64,000 bases of DNA from Terana coerulea (lineage: Eukaryota; Basidiomycota; Agaricomycetes; Polyporales; Phanerochaetaceae). This document shows, piece by piece, positions 24,055 to 37,043 of this stretch (the first letter of the stretch is position 1; each line of letters begins with the position of its first letter). Where the stretch lies: the NCBI GenBank assembly GCA_024811115.1, contig JAKOGH010000293.1, positions 62,001-126,000 on the forward strand. Direction: 5' to 3'. Made by a program: the position numbers and the translations under genes. Below the pieces are notes generated by a model that was given only the letters and a program-made list of their open reading frames with translations, did not search any database and was not told where the DNA came from.

Positions 24055-24822
24055 TTTAACATCTGGTCGGAAAAGGGGTTTGTTGGTATCCCCGTTGTAT
24101 ATTTGGCACATGTATCCATACTACTTGCTACGCTGTCGTCATTGCTATCATTTGAGTGAGTTTCCACGCATCCGTTCGAAGTGAACTGGGACCGAAACGA
24201 TCTGGAACCTCAGCAGATAGACACCAGTTTGATCAAATTCGCCATGAGCTTGCCAAGACAACTCGTGCGGTAAAGAGAGCATGCGAGTCAAATGCTCCAG
24301 TCATGGGATTGTCCTCTAGGCTGCATGGCGCACAACGCTACTCAAATGACTTCTCGAGTTCCTAGCGGAACTTAAGTTTGGAGCGACAAGTCACCGAGCT
24401 TGTGCTCCAGGTCCAGGTCCATCCACATCAACGGATAATTGCTGGTCGATATCGCGTATCCGTGTTCTCGTGTTCCGCCAAGTAGGATGTACGCCCTCAC
24501 TTTGCGCCAAATGTCAACGGTTTAACGGCAGTGGAGCGGGCCGCTGCTGCATTGCAGCTTGTCTTTCCCTTGTATACGGAAGCCTTGCTTCCTCCGACGT
24601 CCCCATGCTTCGACAAATGCACGGACGATTTAGTTGACATACGGCACTATCGACGCCGTACTTCCAGGAGTAACAGTGGAAATATTTGACGCTGCTTGAC
24701 CTGGCCTGACCTCGGCGGACAGATGTCGACCTCCATGTGCGCACAGTTGACGGCAGAATAGCGAGTGAGCTGGTGTTGTCAAGCACAAGCCCGCGATTCG
24801 CATCCGAAGTGGACTGAGTATG
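24055..24822. other. Intergenic, xylanase promoter region
   Basis: No gene is visible. The right end is the upstream region of the xylanase gene, where carbon-catabolite and inducer sites would be expected; I did not identify a specific operator with confidence. Confidence 0.4.
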
Positions 24823-24833
24823 TATATATAAAG
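24823..24833 (+). promoter_or_regulatory. TATA box of xylanase gene
   Basis: TATATATAAAG lies 70 bp upstream of the xylanase ATG and is the strongest TATA element of the window. Confidence 0.65.
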
Positions 24834-24902
24834 CAGGGGCAATTGCCTAGGGCAAACCACAAACACCCTGCGGTCCTGCTCGTCACACCGGTGTCAGCTA
24901 GC

Positions 24903-26477
<1,575 letters not shown>

Positions 26478-26746
26478 GCGTCTCAGTAGTTGCGTGGCCT
26501 AAAACTGTCCGATGTCGGGCGCCATCTGTATCCGTGCGCTATTGTCCCAGTACGAATATACACCCTCCTTAATTGATTCAAATGTCTGAGCAGCAAGTTA
26601 CACCTTCGAACTTGATCTTCAAGTTCTCTGATCCTTATTGCTGGACGATGCGAACTTTCCTAGCTAGAGATCTAAAGTAGAGGTAATAGAGCTAAGGTAA
26701 CATGGGGCATACTGCGACGAGAACTAACGAGAGGAGCAGCGGTAGG

Positions 26747-27274
26747 TCATGATAACTCTTTGCCAATAGCCTTCGATAGGTTCTCCACATCCAGTTGGCC
26801 CGCTGCAGTGCTAACATATTGGTCTGCAATCCGTTCAATGTTGCAGTTCGCGTCGTTGTCTACCAGACCGGGCAGCCCATGCGCTTTCAAGTATTCATTT
26901 GCGACGAAGAAAGCTTGCGAGATTGTGGCTACTTCAGTACCGTTGACATTCTTCACGCAATTACGACAATACCTGTGCGCTTATTCCCGTCCATGAATGG
27001 ATGGCCTTCACCAAGGACAACATCAATCGAATGTAATTCAGCATAAACAGTAGCATAACGGACCATTTATGAGACCATACGACAAAGTCGCAGCCAAATA
27101 AGTGGCGCTCCGGTGCGGTTCGTATATCGAGACGTTGACTGGGCGAGCCAAGGCTGATTCAAGCTCGTGAGGCTTGACTATGACGGACTGCGCTGGATAG
27201 ACGATTTGTGCATTGATTCGACGAACATATTCCGGAGTAAAAAGTCGGGAAAGGCGAACGGCGTTGGCTGCCAT
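26747..27274 (-). CDS. Fic/Doc-domain (death-on-curing family) protein
   Basis: The open segments carry the Doc signature HPFMDGNKRT (about 27000-26975), the Fic-fold active-site motif with Lys in place of the second Gly. The preceding helix (YLAATLSYG) and the following helix (FFVANEYLKAHGLPGL) are placed as in bacterial Doc proteins. Bacterial Doc phosphorylates EF-Tu; fungal members are uncharacterised as far as I know. From ATG 27274 (MAANAVRLSRLFTPEYV) the frame needs two introns, 27006-27075 and 26932-26972. Both keep phase but have weak signals: GTCTCA donor, gaag acceptors, and the second is only 41 bp. Without splicing the motif region is interrupted by stops, so a decayed gene is an alternative. 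The start of the adjacent gene is 242 bp away on the other strand, suggesting a shared promoter. Confidence 0.7.
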
Positions 27275-27515
27275 GTCTTCAAGCCGAGCTGGTCACAGTA
27301 ACGTTGAGAAAGACAAGGTAGCAAAGGCGAACTTACGATGTCTCTGAGTTGGTATTTGGCTTTCCCATCGGCAGCAATAGTAGGTTCCGAGCTACCGTCA
27401 CTCCGGCCAGCGAATCGCACTCCGTCACTCCGCAAGCCAGCCAGCGACCGAGTTTTCGGCGCCCAACACTCGAGTTGTTTCCGTACCCCAATCCCTCTTT
27501 CACTCGTGGCCTTCA

Positions 27516-27891
27516 ATGTTACGGCTGCGATCTACGGCGATACGACTCGTTTCCGGCCGACGCTGCGTCTCGAGCTCGAATGGGCCCTCTCGCCAGGAGT
27601 TCAAGGTCGTCTTAGACAACGGGACGATGTACATCGACCAACCGCTCGCAGAGGCACTTGGGTGGAAGCCTGACGTTGAAGCCGCGAGCAGTGTCCCGCT
27701 TAGCCTCAGCGGATGGGCTCCGCATTATTTCGCGATTACTAGGGCTGGCACTGACAGCGGTAAGTTGTCTTGTTTGCCGGTGCGACATTCTCTTCAATCA
27801 AAGCCGCGCAGATCTTCTGGCACGCGGAACGGTGGAAAGCAGTAAAAATGACAGAGTCAAGCAAGTGCTCGAATACTTGAAGGACAAGTGA
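27516..27891 (+). CDS. Small protein with probable mitochondrial presequence
   Basis: Two exons: the ATG at 27516 leads to a donor at about 27761 (GTAAGT), and an acceptor cgcag at about 27813 leads to TGA 27889-27891, giving about 108 residues. The N-terminus (MLRLRSTAIRLVSGRRCVSS) is Arg-rich, free of acidic residues and Ser-rich, as in mitochondrial targeting peptides. The rest (FKVVLDNGTMYIDQPLAEAL, then GWAPHYFAIT, and a charged C-terminal helix) matches nothing I recognise. It is divergently placed next to the Fic/Doc gene. Frame continuity across a standard intron supports a real gene. Confidence 0.6.
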
Positions 27892-28240
27892 CAAGGAGGT
27901 GAGTAACAGGTCGTGGGCGGGCAGAGCCAAAATTCGAGCTGCTTGCGCTGACGACGGCACACGTGACTATATTTGTCCGTGCTTGGCTGCAGACTTTGTG
28001 GCGCTCAAACACGCTCGGATTTATGTGTATCTTTCTACCCTCCCACTAGCTTGTACATGCAACCCTGTTTCACGACGCTCAGAACACCTGCTCATATATG
28101 TATGTGGACTATGGCTTCTCGTTATACCTTGGAAATGCACTCGGAAATTCCTTTCGCACCGATCCGAAGCCGTTCAAATCGGGACTGCGTCTGTCCCGAA
28201 AAAGAAATCCAGCCCTAGTCAGCCACCATAGACCTCCAGG
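27892..28240. other. Intergenic, no gene seen
   Basis: Upstream region of the Ser/Pro-rich protein gene. Nothing recognisable apart from the TATA box listed next. Confidence 0.4.
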
Positions 28241-28248
28241 TATAAATA
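28241..28248 (+). promoter_or_regulatory. TATA box of Ser/Pro-rich protein gene
   Basis: TATAAATA, 175 bp upstream of the ATG at 28416. The leader between them is C/T-rich (ctcatttcttcgacgactcc, cccactaccacagccct), typical of well-expressed fungal genes. Confidence 0.55.
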
Positions 28249-28415
28249 CATAGACCAGGCTCAAGAAGCTTTAGCAACATCTTGTCTCACTACGCCCTCA
28301 ACAGCCCTCTTTTTGGCCTCGACGCTCATTTCTTCGACGACTCCAACGCTTATCTCGCCGCCTCGCCATAGCTGCCCACTACCACAGCCCTAACAAGTCG
28401 ATCCTACTACCCACA

Positions 28416-29237
28416 ATGGACTCGGCTGCGTTTACTCACGCTCCCTTCTCGCAGTTTGCCTTTGATACTATGAACATTCAAGGATCATCTTCGCCAAACG
28501 GAAACGACCAGAAGCTACCACCCAGCGGCGGTCAAACGTGTCAAGAGCTGGCTTACTCTCCGCCGCCGTCGCCCACTCGCATGCCCTCGGTTCCACGCTT
28601 CGAACCCTCCTACCTATACTACTCAACCGATGGTACCCCTTCCTTGGTGAACGAGACATTACAATCCTCCATGTCGAGCCCGTCTCTCGCGCACAGTACT
28701 CCCATGGCATACGGCACCACCCGCGACCTTGGGCAGGAGTCCACTTCGTTCGTCGGCCTTGGTATCTGTGGCCTGATGAAAGACGATGGATCTGCCTTTG
28801 ATGGCATGGGTTCCCTGTCGAGACGTGATGAAAGCATGGACTCGCTGGGATTTCTTATGGACGGGTTCAGTCTTTCGTCAGCCGGTGGGAGCAAGGAAGG
28901 ATACCGCCACCCGGAAATACATGAGGATATCTGGAGGAAGTGCACGTCGGTCTCTGCAACTCGCAACCTCTTCTCCCCATCGTCCGGCCCTTCTAACTAC
29001 TCTCTGTGGTCTCCGAGCTCGCCACCTGTCGAGTGCTCCAGCCCCTACGACAGACTGCCTAAGAGCAACGTGTCGTCGCCTATGCCGGAAGAGCCTGAGG
29101 CGGACGACGTCTTCTTTACGCGCAGCCCAGTGGTCGGTTCGCCTTACTTCGGGAACGTGGATCCTGGTCGGCGCTGCTCTGGTGTTTCTCGTGCGGTCGT
29201 CTCCAGTTGGTTCCAGGCGGCGCACGACTTGGATTAA
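28416..29237 (+). CDS. Ser/Pro-rich protein of unknown function
   Basis: A single-exon frame of 273 codons from ATG 28416 to TAA. The composition is Ser/Pro-rich and largely disordered, with SPPPSPTRMPSVPRF (proline-directed phosphorylation-like sites), a short conserved-looking helix (GYRHPEIHEDIWRKCTS) and a C-terminal VVSSWFQAAHDLD. There is no signal peptide, membrane segment or known domain. The strong TATA promoter and intact long frame in an intron-rich genome make it credible. It may be a regulatory protein restricted to basidiomycetes; that is inference. Confidence 0.75.
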   Translation: MDSAAFTHAPFSQFAFDTMNIQGSSSPNGNDQKLPPSGGQTCQELAYSPPPSPTRMPSVPRFEPSYLYYSTDGTPSLVNETLQSSMSSPSLAHSTPMAYGTTRDLGQESTSFVGLGICGLMKDDGSAFDGMGSLSRRDESMDSLGFLMDGFSLSSAGGSKEGYRHPEIHEDIWRKCTSVSATRNLFSPSSGPSNYSLWSPSSPPVECSSPYDRLPKSNVSSPMPEEPEADDVFFTRSPVVGSPYFGNVDPGRRCSGVSRAVVSSWFQAAHDLD

Positions 29238-29578
29238 GGGTCATAGTCTCTCCTTTGAAACGCCAGCAAAGAATTGGCTTCCCTGTGTACCAATATCTTT
29301 GTAACATATCCCTGATTCGTTTGGCTTCTGCATCGCTGAAAACAGTATTCTAACAATCTCCGGCGATGGCCAGAACACGGTTCTTGTGAATCTTATCACC
29401 GCGCGATGAAAGCGAGGCTTGGACAGATGTGAATCCCGAGAGGCGTACTGCCCGATGAGAGGTCGACGTCAAGAAGAAGCCTAAAGCCTAACCCACGAGT
29501 CAAGGACACCATGCGTACTGCGGCCCTTGTTCACGATGAGGCGTTGCACGCAAGCATTGGCGTTCGGTCGCCGTATAC

Positions 29579-29881
29579 ATGTCTACAAAACCCGCTGTTC
29601 TTCTGGTCAAATTGCCGTAAAGGTGGTCATTGTCTTTGCTTGCTGAAGTGGCTATTTCTGGTTTGGATATTCGGAAACTTATGTACAGCTTGATGAAGTG
29701 CTGTAGTACATACAATCTCAGGGCCGACCGTATGCGTACACCATGTGGTGTAGAGATAACTCCCGAGTTGAGTCTAAGGATCTCTGCCTTGAGGCTTGCA
29801 GCGAGCGTGAGGGAAGCCGCACATGACTCGTTTCGTGAGGAAGTGGTCAGGGCAATCATACCTATCATACCGCAACGCTAG
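29579..29881 (+). CDS. Possible small two-exon protein
   Basis: ATG 29579 (MSTKPAVLLVKLP) may splice (donor GTAAAG 29617, acceptor tacag 29688) to a frame ending at TAG 29879-29881, giving about 76 residues with a C-terminal amphipathic helix. No homology is recognised and the donor is weak, so this is a low-confidence model. Confidence 0.25.
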
Positions 29882-30616
29882 CCGCAACCTCGTGGTGGCT
29901 GGAACTGCCATATGGGTACAAAAATTAAGTCACAAGTGCCTTTCGTTCCCATCCGCAGGCCAAAGAAAAAAAGAACAACTTGAAGAGTAAGAGTGGAGAA
30001 CAGAGCTTTGAAGCAATATACGAAAGCAAAGCATCAGTGATCGCCGTAAGTGCCCTTGAAATCAATTGCTTACCTCACTTACTAAACTGTAACGGAAGAC
30101 GCTTACTAGGTAACACATCTATTCAAGGTCCGTCTACCGAGTAACGAATCTATTCAAAGTCAGCTTACCACCCCAATGGTAGACTCATCGAAACAACTCT
30201 TTCACCAACGGCGTTCACCTTCTCAGTTGCCGACCATTCGCTACATCGTTCTCGCTATGTACCTTACTCCCATGCTGCACCAGTGGCCCGACGGAGATGA
30301 AAACACCGCTTCACACCAACTTCACACCCAGCGAAGATAATTAGCTCAGACCGTCGGACCGGGAAAATATCGATACAAGCGGTAATCAGCCTCGAGGCAG
30401 CTTGCCATCCTGGGTTATATCGCATTTTGTGACTGCACACATACGCGAGGCGATACATATCTTTCTCGAAAAGCCACGTTGAAAACGCGAGCCATCACGT
30501 ATGCGTTCAACAACTCCTCTTATCCCATCCGCGCCCTTCTCTTGACTGCGCCCATCCACCCCACCACCTCCATCTTGCTCTCATCTGTGCCCATCGAAGA
30601 GGCTCGCCCCCGGAAC
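29882..30616. other. Intergenic, no gene seen
   Basis: Upstream region of the large low-complexity gene. There is a tandem-like duplication of aatctattcaaggtc/aatctattcaaagtc around 30115-30162 (aacacatctattcaaggtccg, aacgaatctattcaaagtcag); otherwise nothing. Confidence 0.4.
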
Positions 30617-33600
30617 ATGACCAGCAGTCAATCACCAGTGCGAAACAGGATACCCCAGATACCGCCTACTACTCAAGGTACGTATCTGTACAGTTTTCTA
30701 TTCCAAAGCTTGTTCTCGCGTGGATCCTTTGTTCGCATCCGGAGTGGGACAAGAAGATGGGTAGTTGCCATGGGTCTTACCGGGGATCGACTGCGAGATT
30801 GAGTTGCGTTTGCCCGATGTTCTCTCAAAGGTATTTGCGGTCCAGCGAGCTGCAGGTCGTGCGAAATGCGGGGGAGTGGGCAAAGCTGTCGCGGCAAATC
30901 CGGCTCCGTTTGAAGTAAACACTAGGGGCAGGGCTGGCTTCGGAATGCTTCCGTCTTGCACTGCGTTCGACGACGCTGATTTGTCTCCGTTGTCCCAACA
31001 AGGTCCCATGCAAGCCAACATAGCCCCTCGCGAGGCATCTCCGTCGCCCTCGTTCCGCGAAAGACAACGTGCCATCAAAGCGCATTCGATGCCAATTGTT
31101 CCTTCTGTGGGTCAAATTTTGGCGGGAAACGCTCAGCCGATTATTTCTCAACCAAGTCCTACGGGGTCGACTGGCTCTCTTCCTTCACGTCGGTCACCAC
31201 CGACAACGTCCCGCATATCCCCTGCTACTGCGAAACTGATGCCCCAACGAGGAGACCATACACCCGAGCGTATGAGCTCGCCGCCACCCCCTCCCTCTCG
31301 CTCATTCGCAGAGTGCGTCCGCGGTGATCCAGCTCGCTAGCGTAGCGCAGCAAGGGCAAACTGGTGCGCCTGCACACCGACCCGTGCCCCGCCACGGCCC
31401 GCCACAGTTTCTCACTCAGTATCAGACGGTGGACGACAAATGGCAGGTCACCGACGAGCTGCTTCGCGACATCGAACGGGCCGATCAGGCACAACTCGAC
31501 GGACGGTCTGGAGTCGCCTACGCGGGCGGCGCGGCCTCGAGCAGCAGCCTTCACTTGCAGCATACCGCCGTGGAACGCGTGCGTGCGACCGACAGGTCGA
31601 GCCCCAAAGACGCAGAGAATTCGGCGAAACGGAAGGAGCAGCAGAGCCTTCGCGAGAGTCCCAAAGCCCGGGAACGGTCGCACACCACCTCTTCCCTGCC
31701 GGAGTCGCAGTCGCTTGCGCAGAGGACGCCCGAGTATCGTGGCTCGCCACCGTTTCACACGCCTATGGCGTCTCCCGGCGAGCGATCTGCCGCATACACG
31801 CAGTATATCCCTGATTCCTACTCACCTGGTGCTACACAGTCATTGCCTCCGGCTCGTAAGCCTGTTCCTACCACCACCGAGCCCGGCACGATGCGGACTA
31901 CTCCGCCTTCCTCTTCGAAGCTCGCCCCCGCGCAGCCGGCCTCCAACCGTGCGTCTGATCGCGCCCTGCCTCTGCAGGAGGAGCCCGAAGAAGATCTAGG
32001 TCAGGACGAGGCTGGACAAGAAACCGAGTACGAACAGAGGCGCCACACTTCTCCTACAGCATACGACCGTCGCGATCACGCACAAGGAGTTCAACATAGC
32101 GATGACGACGACGACGAGACGCTCAACGAGGAGGCTCACGACCATCTGCAGCCTAACAAAAGCGAATCGGATGACTCTGGATTCACCCCTCGTTCGCCCT
32201 CGACTAGCCTACCTGAAGGACGTCGGGATGAACGATACTCGCCCATGAACGGGCAGTACAGCTCCGCCACTGTTCAGTACTCTCAGGCGACCATAGAAAG
32301 CCAGAAGACTGTTCGTGCCAAACATCGCAGTGGTTCCACGGACCAGTTGGGTATGCGCAGCCTAGACCCTACATTGTTCAACAATGCGGGCGATCCGATA
32401 AGGGCCAACGACGCCGACAAAGCTGTCAACGGTCACCAACGGCAATCCTCTGCCTCCTCGCGTTTCTCCCCCTCAGCCTTCGGCTCAGCCGCAGCCAGTG
32501 CCATACTCTCAGCAATATCTGTCTATTGCACGAAACCAGATTCCCCTGAACCACTCGTACGACCCCACGTCTCAGTCGCAAAGTCTACCCCCATGTCGCC
32601 TCATTTCGAGGATCTCCGCGGCGTCTTCGACAACCACACGTACCTTCAGCACTACCTTCCATCACCGGTTCCAGCTTCTGCTGAAGCCGCCAGTAGGCCC
32701 GGCGCGCCTGTTCCACCGACACCTCTGATCCACACGGCAGCTCCATCGCCGTCACCGTTGTCCGCCATGCCAAGTGACATTGAGCCGCGCCAGATTGGCT
32801 CGCCTTACCCTTATCCCTTCACGCACATCCGTCGGACGCACCTCTCCGCTGCTCAGAATGCGCCGTCGTCGACCTATGACCCAAACAGCCCCGCGGCCGT
32901 TAGGGAGCAGCTGGCCATGCAGATGCACATCTACGCGCTCAACAACGGCCTCCAGCCTCCCTCCGAGGTCTCCACCTTTTCGCCTTCCGCCACGCCGTTC
33001 CCCGCTACGGGCTACAACCCATGGGCGTTCCTACACCAGGCTCCTCGTCCGGGCGACTCCAGCATGAGTCTTCGTTCGAGTCCGAGCCACGAACCCGTTC
33101 CATTGCCATCGCTTCCGCCCATGCATGGGCGCGGGTTGAGACGGAAGGATAACGCAGGCAACTTGCGCGTACCTGCTGGACGTCGGCGTGTCAAGCCGCC
33201 ACCGCGGGTGGAGAGTACGCAGCCCAGAGAGACGAGTCCGGAGCCGTCTTCCGGCGAGGAGACTGCCGGAGAGGACCGATTCGTGGACCGCTATGTGGCC
33301 AACGGCCAAAACGGCGTCTGGACGAACGGGGACCACAGCTTGAAGGATGGCGAAACTCAGGAGGAGGAGGAGGACGGCGAGTGGGTAGACGAGGACGATG
33401 AAGACGACGACCTCTTGCACTTCGAGTTCCACCCGTCGTACATCTCCAAGACCAACAAACGGCGTCGCCGATGGGAGTCTAGGTGGGAAGCACTCACTCA
33501 GGCGGTAAGTCATGTACCACACCCTCCGTCAGCAGACATCATTACTGACGATGAACTCCAGTTCCAGGCTCTCGATCGCGAGACCGATGCAACTCTGGTG

Positions 33601-34042
33601 CTCTTCGCTGCGCCGTCGCACTCGAATCAACTGCACTCCCTCACGTCCCGGGCCTTACGCCGAGACCGGTCGCTGCAAAGTAGCGCGACACTCACCGACA
33701 TGAAGCGGAACTTCGGACTCCCTGGCGAACCAACGCAAGGAGACGCGCACGCCGAACATCTCCATCGCCGACCGGCTCTCGCAATCCGGCTCGTCGGTGG
33801 ACGGATCGCAGGTCGGCGGCGAGGCCCGCGAGGAGGACCTCCGGCGCGCGTTGGAGGCGGCGCTGGGCAGCATCGGCGCCATGGGGGCCATCTACGAGCA
33901 GCGGGAGACGCGGTGGAGGGAAGAGCTGCGGAAGTTGAGCGAGGACCGTACGAGCATCGAAATGCTACTGCGGCAGACGTTGGGCAGTCCGACACCGAAT
34001 GGTATGAACGGTCAGGCGGTGGAGCACACGTTGCTGGGTTAG
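30617..34042 (+). CDS. Large disordered protein with C-terminal helical region
   Basis: Family not recognised. A short first exon (ATG 30617, MTSSQSPVRNRIPQIPP, donor at 30678) is followed by a long Ser/Pro/Gln-rich body and an acidic tract (EEEEDGEWVDEDDEDDD, about 33360-33410). A conserved-looking basic segment comes next (FEFHPSYISKTNKRRRRWES), then a GTAAGT...CTCCAG intron (33505-33561). The C-terminal part has LDRETDATLVLFAAP and a coiled coil (REEDLRRALEAALGSIGAM ... WREELRKLSEDRTSI), ending at TAG near 34042. Two single-base breaks are apparent: an extra C in the C5 run 31287-31291 and an extra G in GG 33715-33716. Correcting them gives one continuous protein of over 1000 residues. The start of exon 2 is uncertain. 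Confidence 0.65.
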
Positions 34043-34791
34043 TTTGTGGCGCTCCCCTTTACTCTCTGTACATCACTCTGTATCACGTTCACATGTTGTA
34101 CACATACTACGGATGTAACCTAGGCTAAGTTCGTTGTAGGTTATCTGAACTGCATGGAATTATCAATACTCTGATCAAATTGTCTGCCCGCGTTTTGCTC
34201 AGAACCAGCTTCGTGAAGAGCGACCTTGACGTGGAGGTGCGTCCCATTGGCAACAGCCTTGCATGGTGGATACACTTGCGGCGATCCAGAGCCCCCTATC
34301 CACGTTGCAAAATGCCCTAAAATATACTGTAAGTTTGTTATTGCTCATCTTAACAAGACATAACTCCTAAGGCCCGACGAAGAAGAGAATACTCAGCGGA
34401 TCACCGCCGGCCCAGAATCTTGTCAGCTGAATCCTATGCATGTGCATGCGTCGAGGCCTGAACTGTCCAAATAGTCAAAATTTAACAACGTTATCGACAA
34501 TGACAAACGTAAGAAAGAGAGGATGAAATTGACTTGGATGCATGAAAGCTGGCGACAAGTGAACAACTGAGACATGATAAGAAAGGGAAGTGTTACTGTT
34601 GTTGAGACGTCCTTCATTTTGCGTTTGTGATTCGTTGTTGACCTAGTAAGCATACATTTACTTACTCGGTCATTAGTCGGTTGAGCAACGTGTCCGCTGC
34701 CAATTTGAGCAACTCAACCAACGCTCATAAACCATGGTCGACTTGAACCACCACCACCGTCACTGTCTCCTTCGTCTCCGTTGAGCGGGCG
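34043..34791. other. DNAJC3 upstream region with NF-YC fragment
   Basis: At about 34208-34252 the plus strand carries gaagagcgaccttgacgtgg and gtgcgtcccattggc, matching the end of NF-YC exon 1 and the start of its first intron (minus strand, about 37612-37655). It is a second stray NF-YC piece. From about 34285 to 34791 the sequence is the promoter region shared, inverted, with 3753-4200. Confidence 0.6.
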
Positions 34792-36541
34792 ATGCAGCTT
34801 CGCTTTCATATACTTCTTGTCTCTGCGTTCTCCGTATTTCTCTATGGAGCAAATGCAGAGCCATCCGCGGCGGGCGGCGAGCTGTACCCACCTGGATACT
34901 TCCCTGCGGTGAATAAAGCTAATGCTTTGCTCACCGCAGGCCAATACAACGATGCAGCGAAGGCATACAGCGAAGCTATAGGTGAGTTCTCATCAAATGT
35001 AATATAAGAACGCGAACTAACCACGCTTGTATGCGCAGACATGGCACCCAATGACTACCTGCTGTACTATAAGCGTGCAACGGCCTACTACTCCATGAAC
35101 CGTCATTCACAAGCTCTGGACGACTTTGATCGGGTTCTGAACCTGACCTCCAACTCCTTCGACAAGGCGTACCTCATGAAAGCTCGCATCCACGCCAAAG
35201 ACGGCCAGTTTCCTGCTGCCCGCGACGCCATCAAGCGGTACAACTCGAAGGTGAAGGACGACCCCGCCGTGCGCGAGATTCTATTCGGTGTTTCGGAGGC
35301 GGAGATGGCGATGAAGAAGGCGGGGCAGGCTCTGAAGGCGAAGCTATGGACGGCGTGCGTCGAAGCCGCCAGTACCGCATTGGCCACGGCGAGTCACGCG
35401 ATAGAGCTGAGGATACAGCGGGCGAACTGCGCGATTGCAGCAGGAGACATCGAGGGTGCCGTCGGCGATTTCACGCGCCTTTCCCATCTCACGACTCCCA
35501 CTACGACACAGCTCATGAAGATCTTCCGTCTGGCATACTTCCTTCTCCCATATGGTCCCTCATCAACTGCCCCCGCTATGTCGGCGCTCAAGCACTGTCT
35601 TCACTACGACCCGGACTCGAAGGAGTGCTTGCCTGCACACAGGCTGGTGAAGGCTTTCGACAGGGTGTTCAAGAAGCTAGAGGACGCATTGCAAGCCGAG
35701 AACTGGGCGGCGGTTATCAAGCTGCTCGCGTCTACATCCGAGGAAGAAGGCTTTGCACAGAGATTCGAGGGCGCACTTGCGACACATCTGAACCCGGAGA
35801 CCCTCAACCTACCGTCTAATCTTCCCCTTCGACCCGCGCGACTGACGAGTCCCCGCCGAGAGCAGATACTTCGCGCGCTCTGCCGAGCATACACCAACAC
35901 TAAACAATTCGACGAGGCGGAGAATTGGTGTAATCAGTTGCTGCAGATGGATGGGCTGGGTGAGGATGCTGACGCGTTGGTGGGCGTAGGAGAGGCACTG
36001 CTGAAAAAGGAAGAGTGGGAAGATGCGGTACGAGTATTGGAGAAGGCGTTTGAGGCAAGCGGAAGGTCGAGCCGTGAGGTACGTTGTTTTGCTTCAAGTA
36101 TGCTTGCATGAGAGTGACCAGCGTCCGCAGATACACCAACGCTTGCAACGAGCGCAGAAGCTGCTCAAGCAGTCTCGGCAGAAGGACTACTACAAGGTCC
36201 TGGATGTCCCGCGCGATGCCGATAAGAAGACCATCAAGAAAGCGTTCCGAAAAGCGGCTATGAAAGCACATCCGGACAAGGGCGGTTCGGAAGCGAAGAT
36301 GGCGGCCGTGAACGAGGCGTACGAGGTCCTCACAAATCCAGAGCTACGACAGCGCTTCGACAATGGGGACGACCCGAACGACCCGATGGCAGGGCAAGGT
36401 GGAAACCCCTTCCAGGGCGGTTTCCCTGGTGGCTTCGGTGGTCCTGGAGGGAATCCTTTCGGGCAGTTCTTCTCCGGCGGGGGCGGTGGCTTCCAGTTCC
36501 ACTTCAGCCCACCCGGACAGCATGGACGCCGTGGTCACTGA
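34792..36541 (+). CDS. DNAJC3/P58IPK-like ER co-chaperone
   Basis: Intact copy of the duplicated locus. A signal peptide (MQLRFHILLVSAFSVFLYGA) is followed by about nine TPR-like helix pairs (ANALLTAGQYNDAAKAYSEA; YYKRATAYYSMNRHSQALDD; VGEALLKKEEWEDAVRVLEK), then a J domain near the C-terminus (KDYYKVLDVPRDADKK, with AHPDKGG carrying the HPD that stimulates Hsp70 ATPase) and a Gly/Phe-rich tail. Two introns: 34982-35038 and about 36078-36129. Metazoan P58IPK/DNAJC3 works with BiP in the ER lumen on misfolded clients, and this domain order fits that family. It has no ER-retention tetrapeptide at the end (HGRRGH), so retention may depend on partners. The NF-YC gene converges on it. Confidence 0.9.
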
Positions 36542-37043
36542 GGATGTGGTGGCTTGTAGGGTTCTTCATTTGCTGAGTTGCGCCCGTACGAAGATGCTTT
36601 TCCTCTACGTACGCTTTCTTGGATGCTGCGCATTTTGTTGTATTATCAGTAGCATTTTACCTGGACTAATCTCGACCACTTGGATGTTCACCAAGGCGTG
36701 TGTGAGAACGCGTCACCGGTCTCGGCTACGAGTAGAGAGGATATTGCAGGCCAACCTTCCACCATGGACTTGACATTGCGACCTCGTGAGTCGTAGCGTG
36801 ATAGCACATAGTACTTTTTCAAGTTTTCCGTAATTCTAAGTTCATCTAGCTGAAGATACCGAGCAAATACATGTAGTCTGTGACTCCGAAAGCAATGTGA
36901 AAGCAATGACTGAGCAAGCGAAAGGTTGTCATGTTTGGGAAGTTAGGGATGCGTCCGGTGGTCCTGGTGTGCTGAGGGATGCATCATATGTTGGATGTGC
37001 TGCGTGAACCATCAAAAGCCTGCCCAATTTCGTGCGAGAGGTG
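36542..37043. other. Intergenic between convergent genes
   Basis: The left part (to about 36690) is the 3' UTR of the DNAJC3 homologue and aligns with the 3' flank of the pseudogene (about 2350-2627, inverted). No gene is seen. Confidence 0.5.

Noticed and set aside
30698..31151. Minus-strand frames over the start of the large disordered protein
   Set aside because: No family or intron logic; they overlap the better-supported plus-strand exons.
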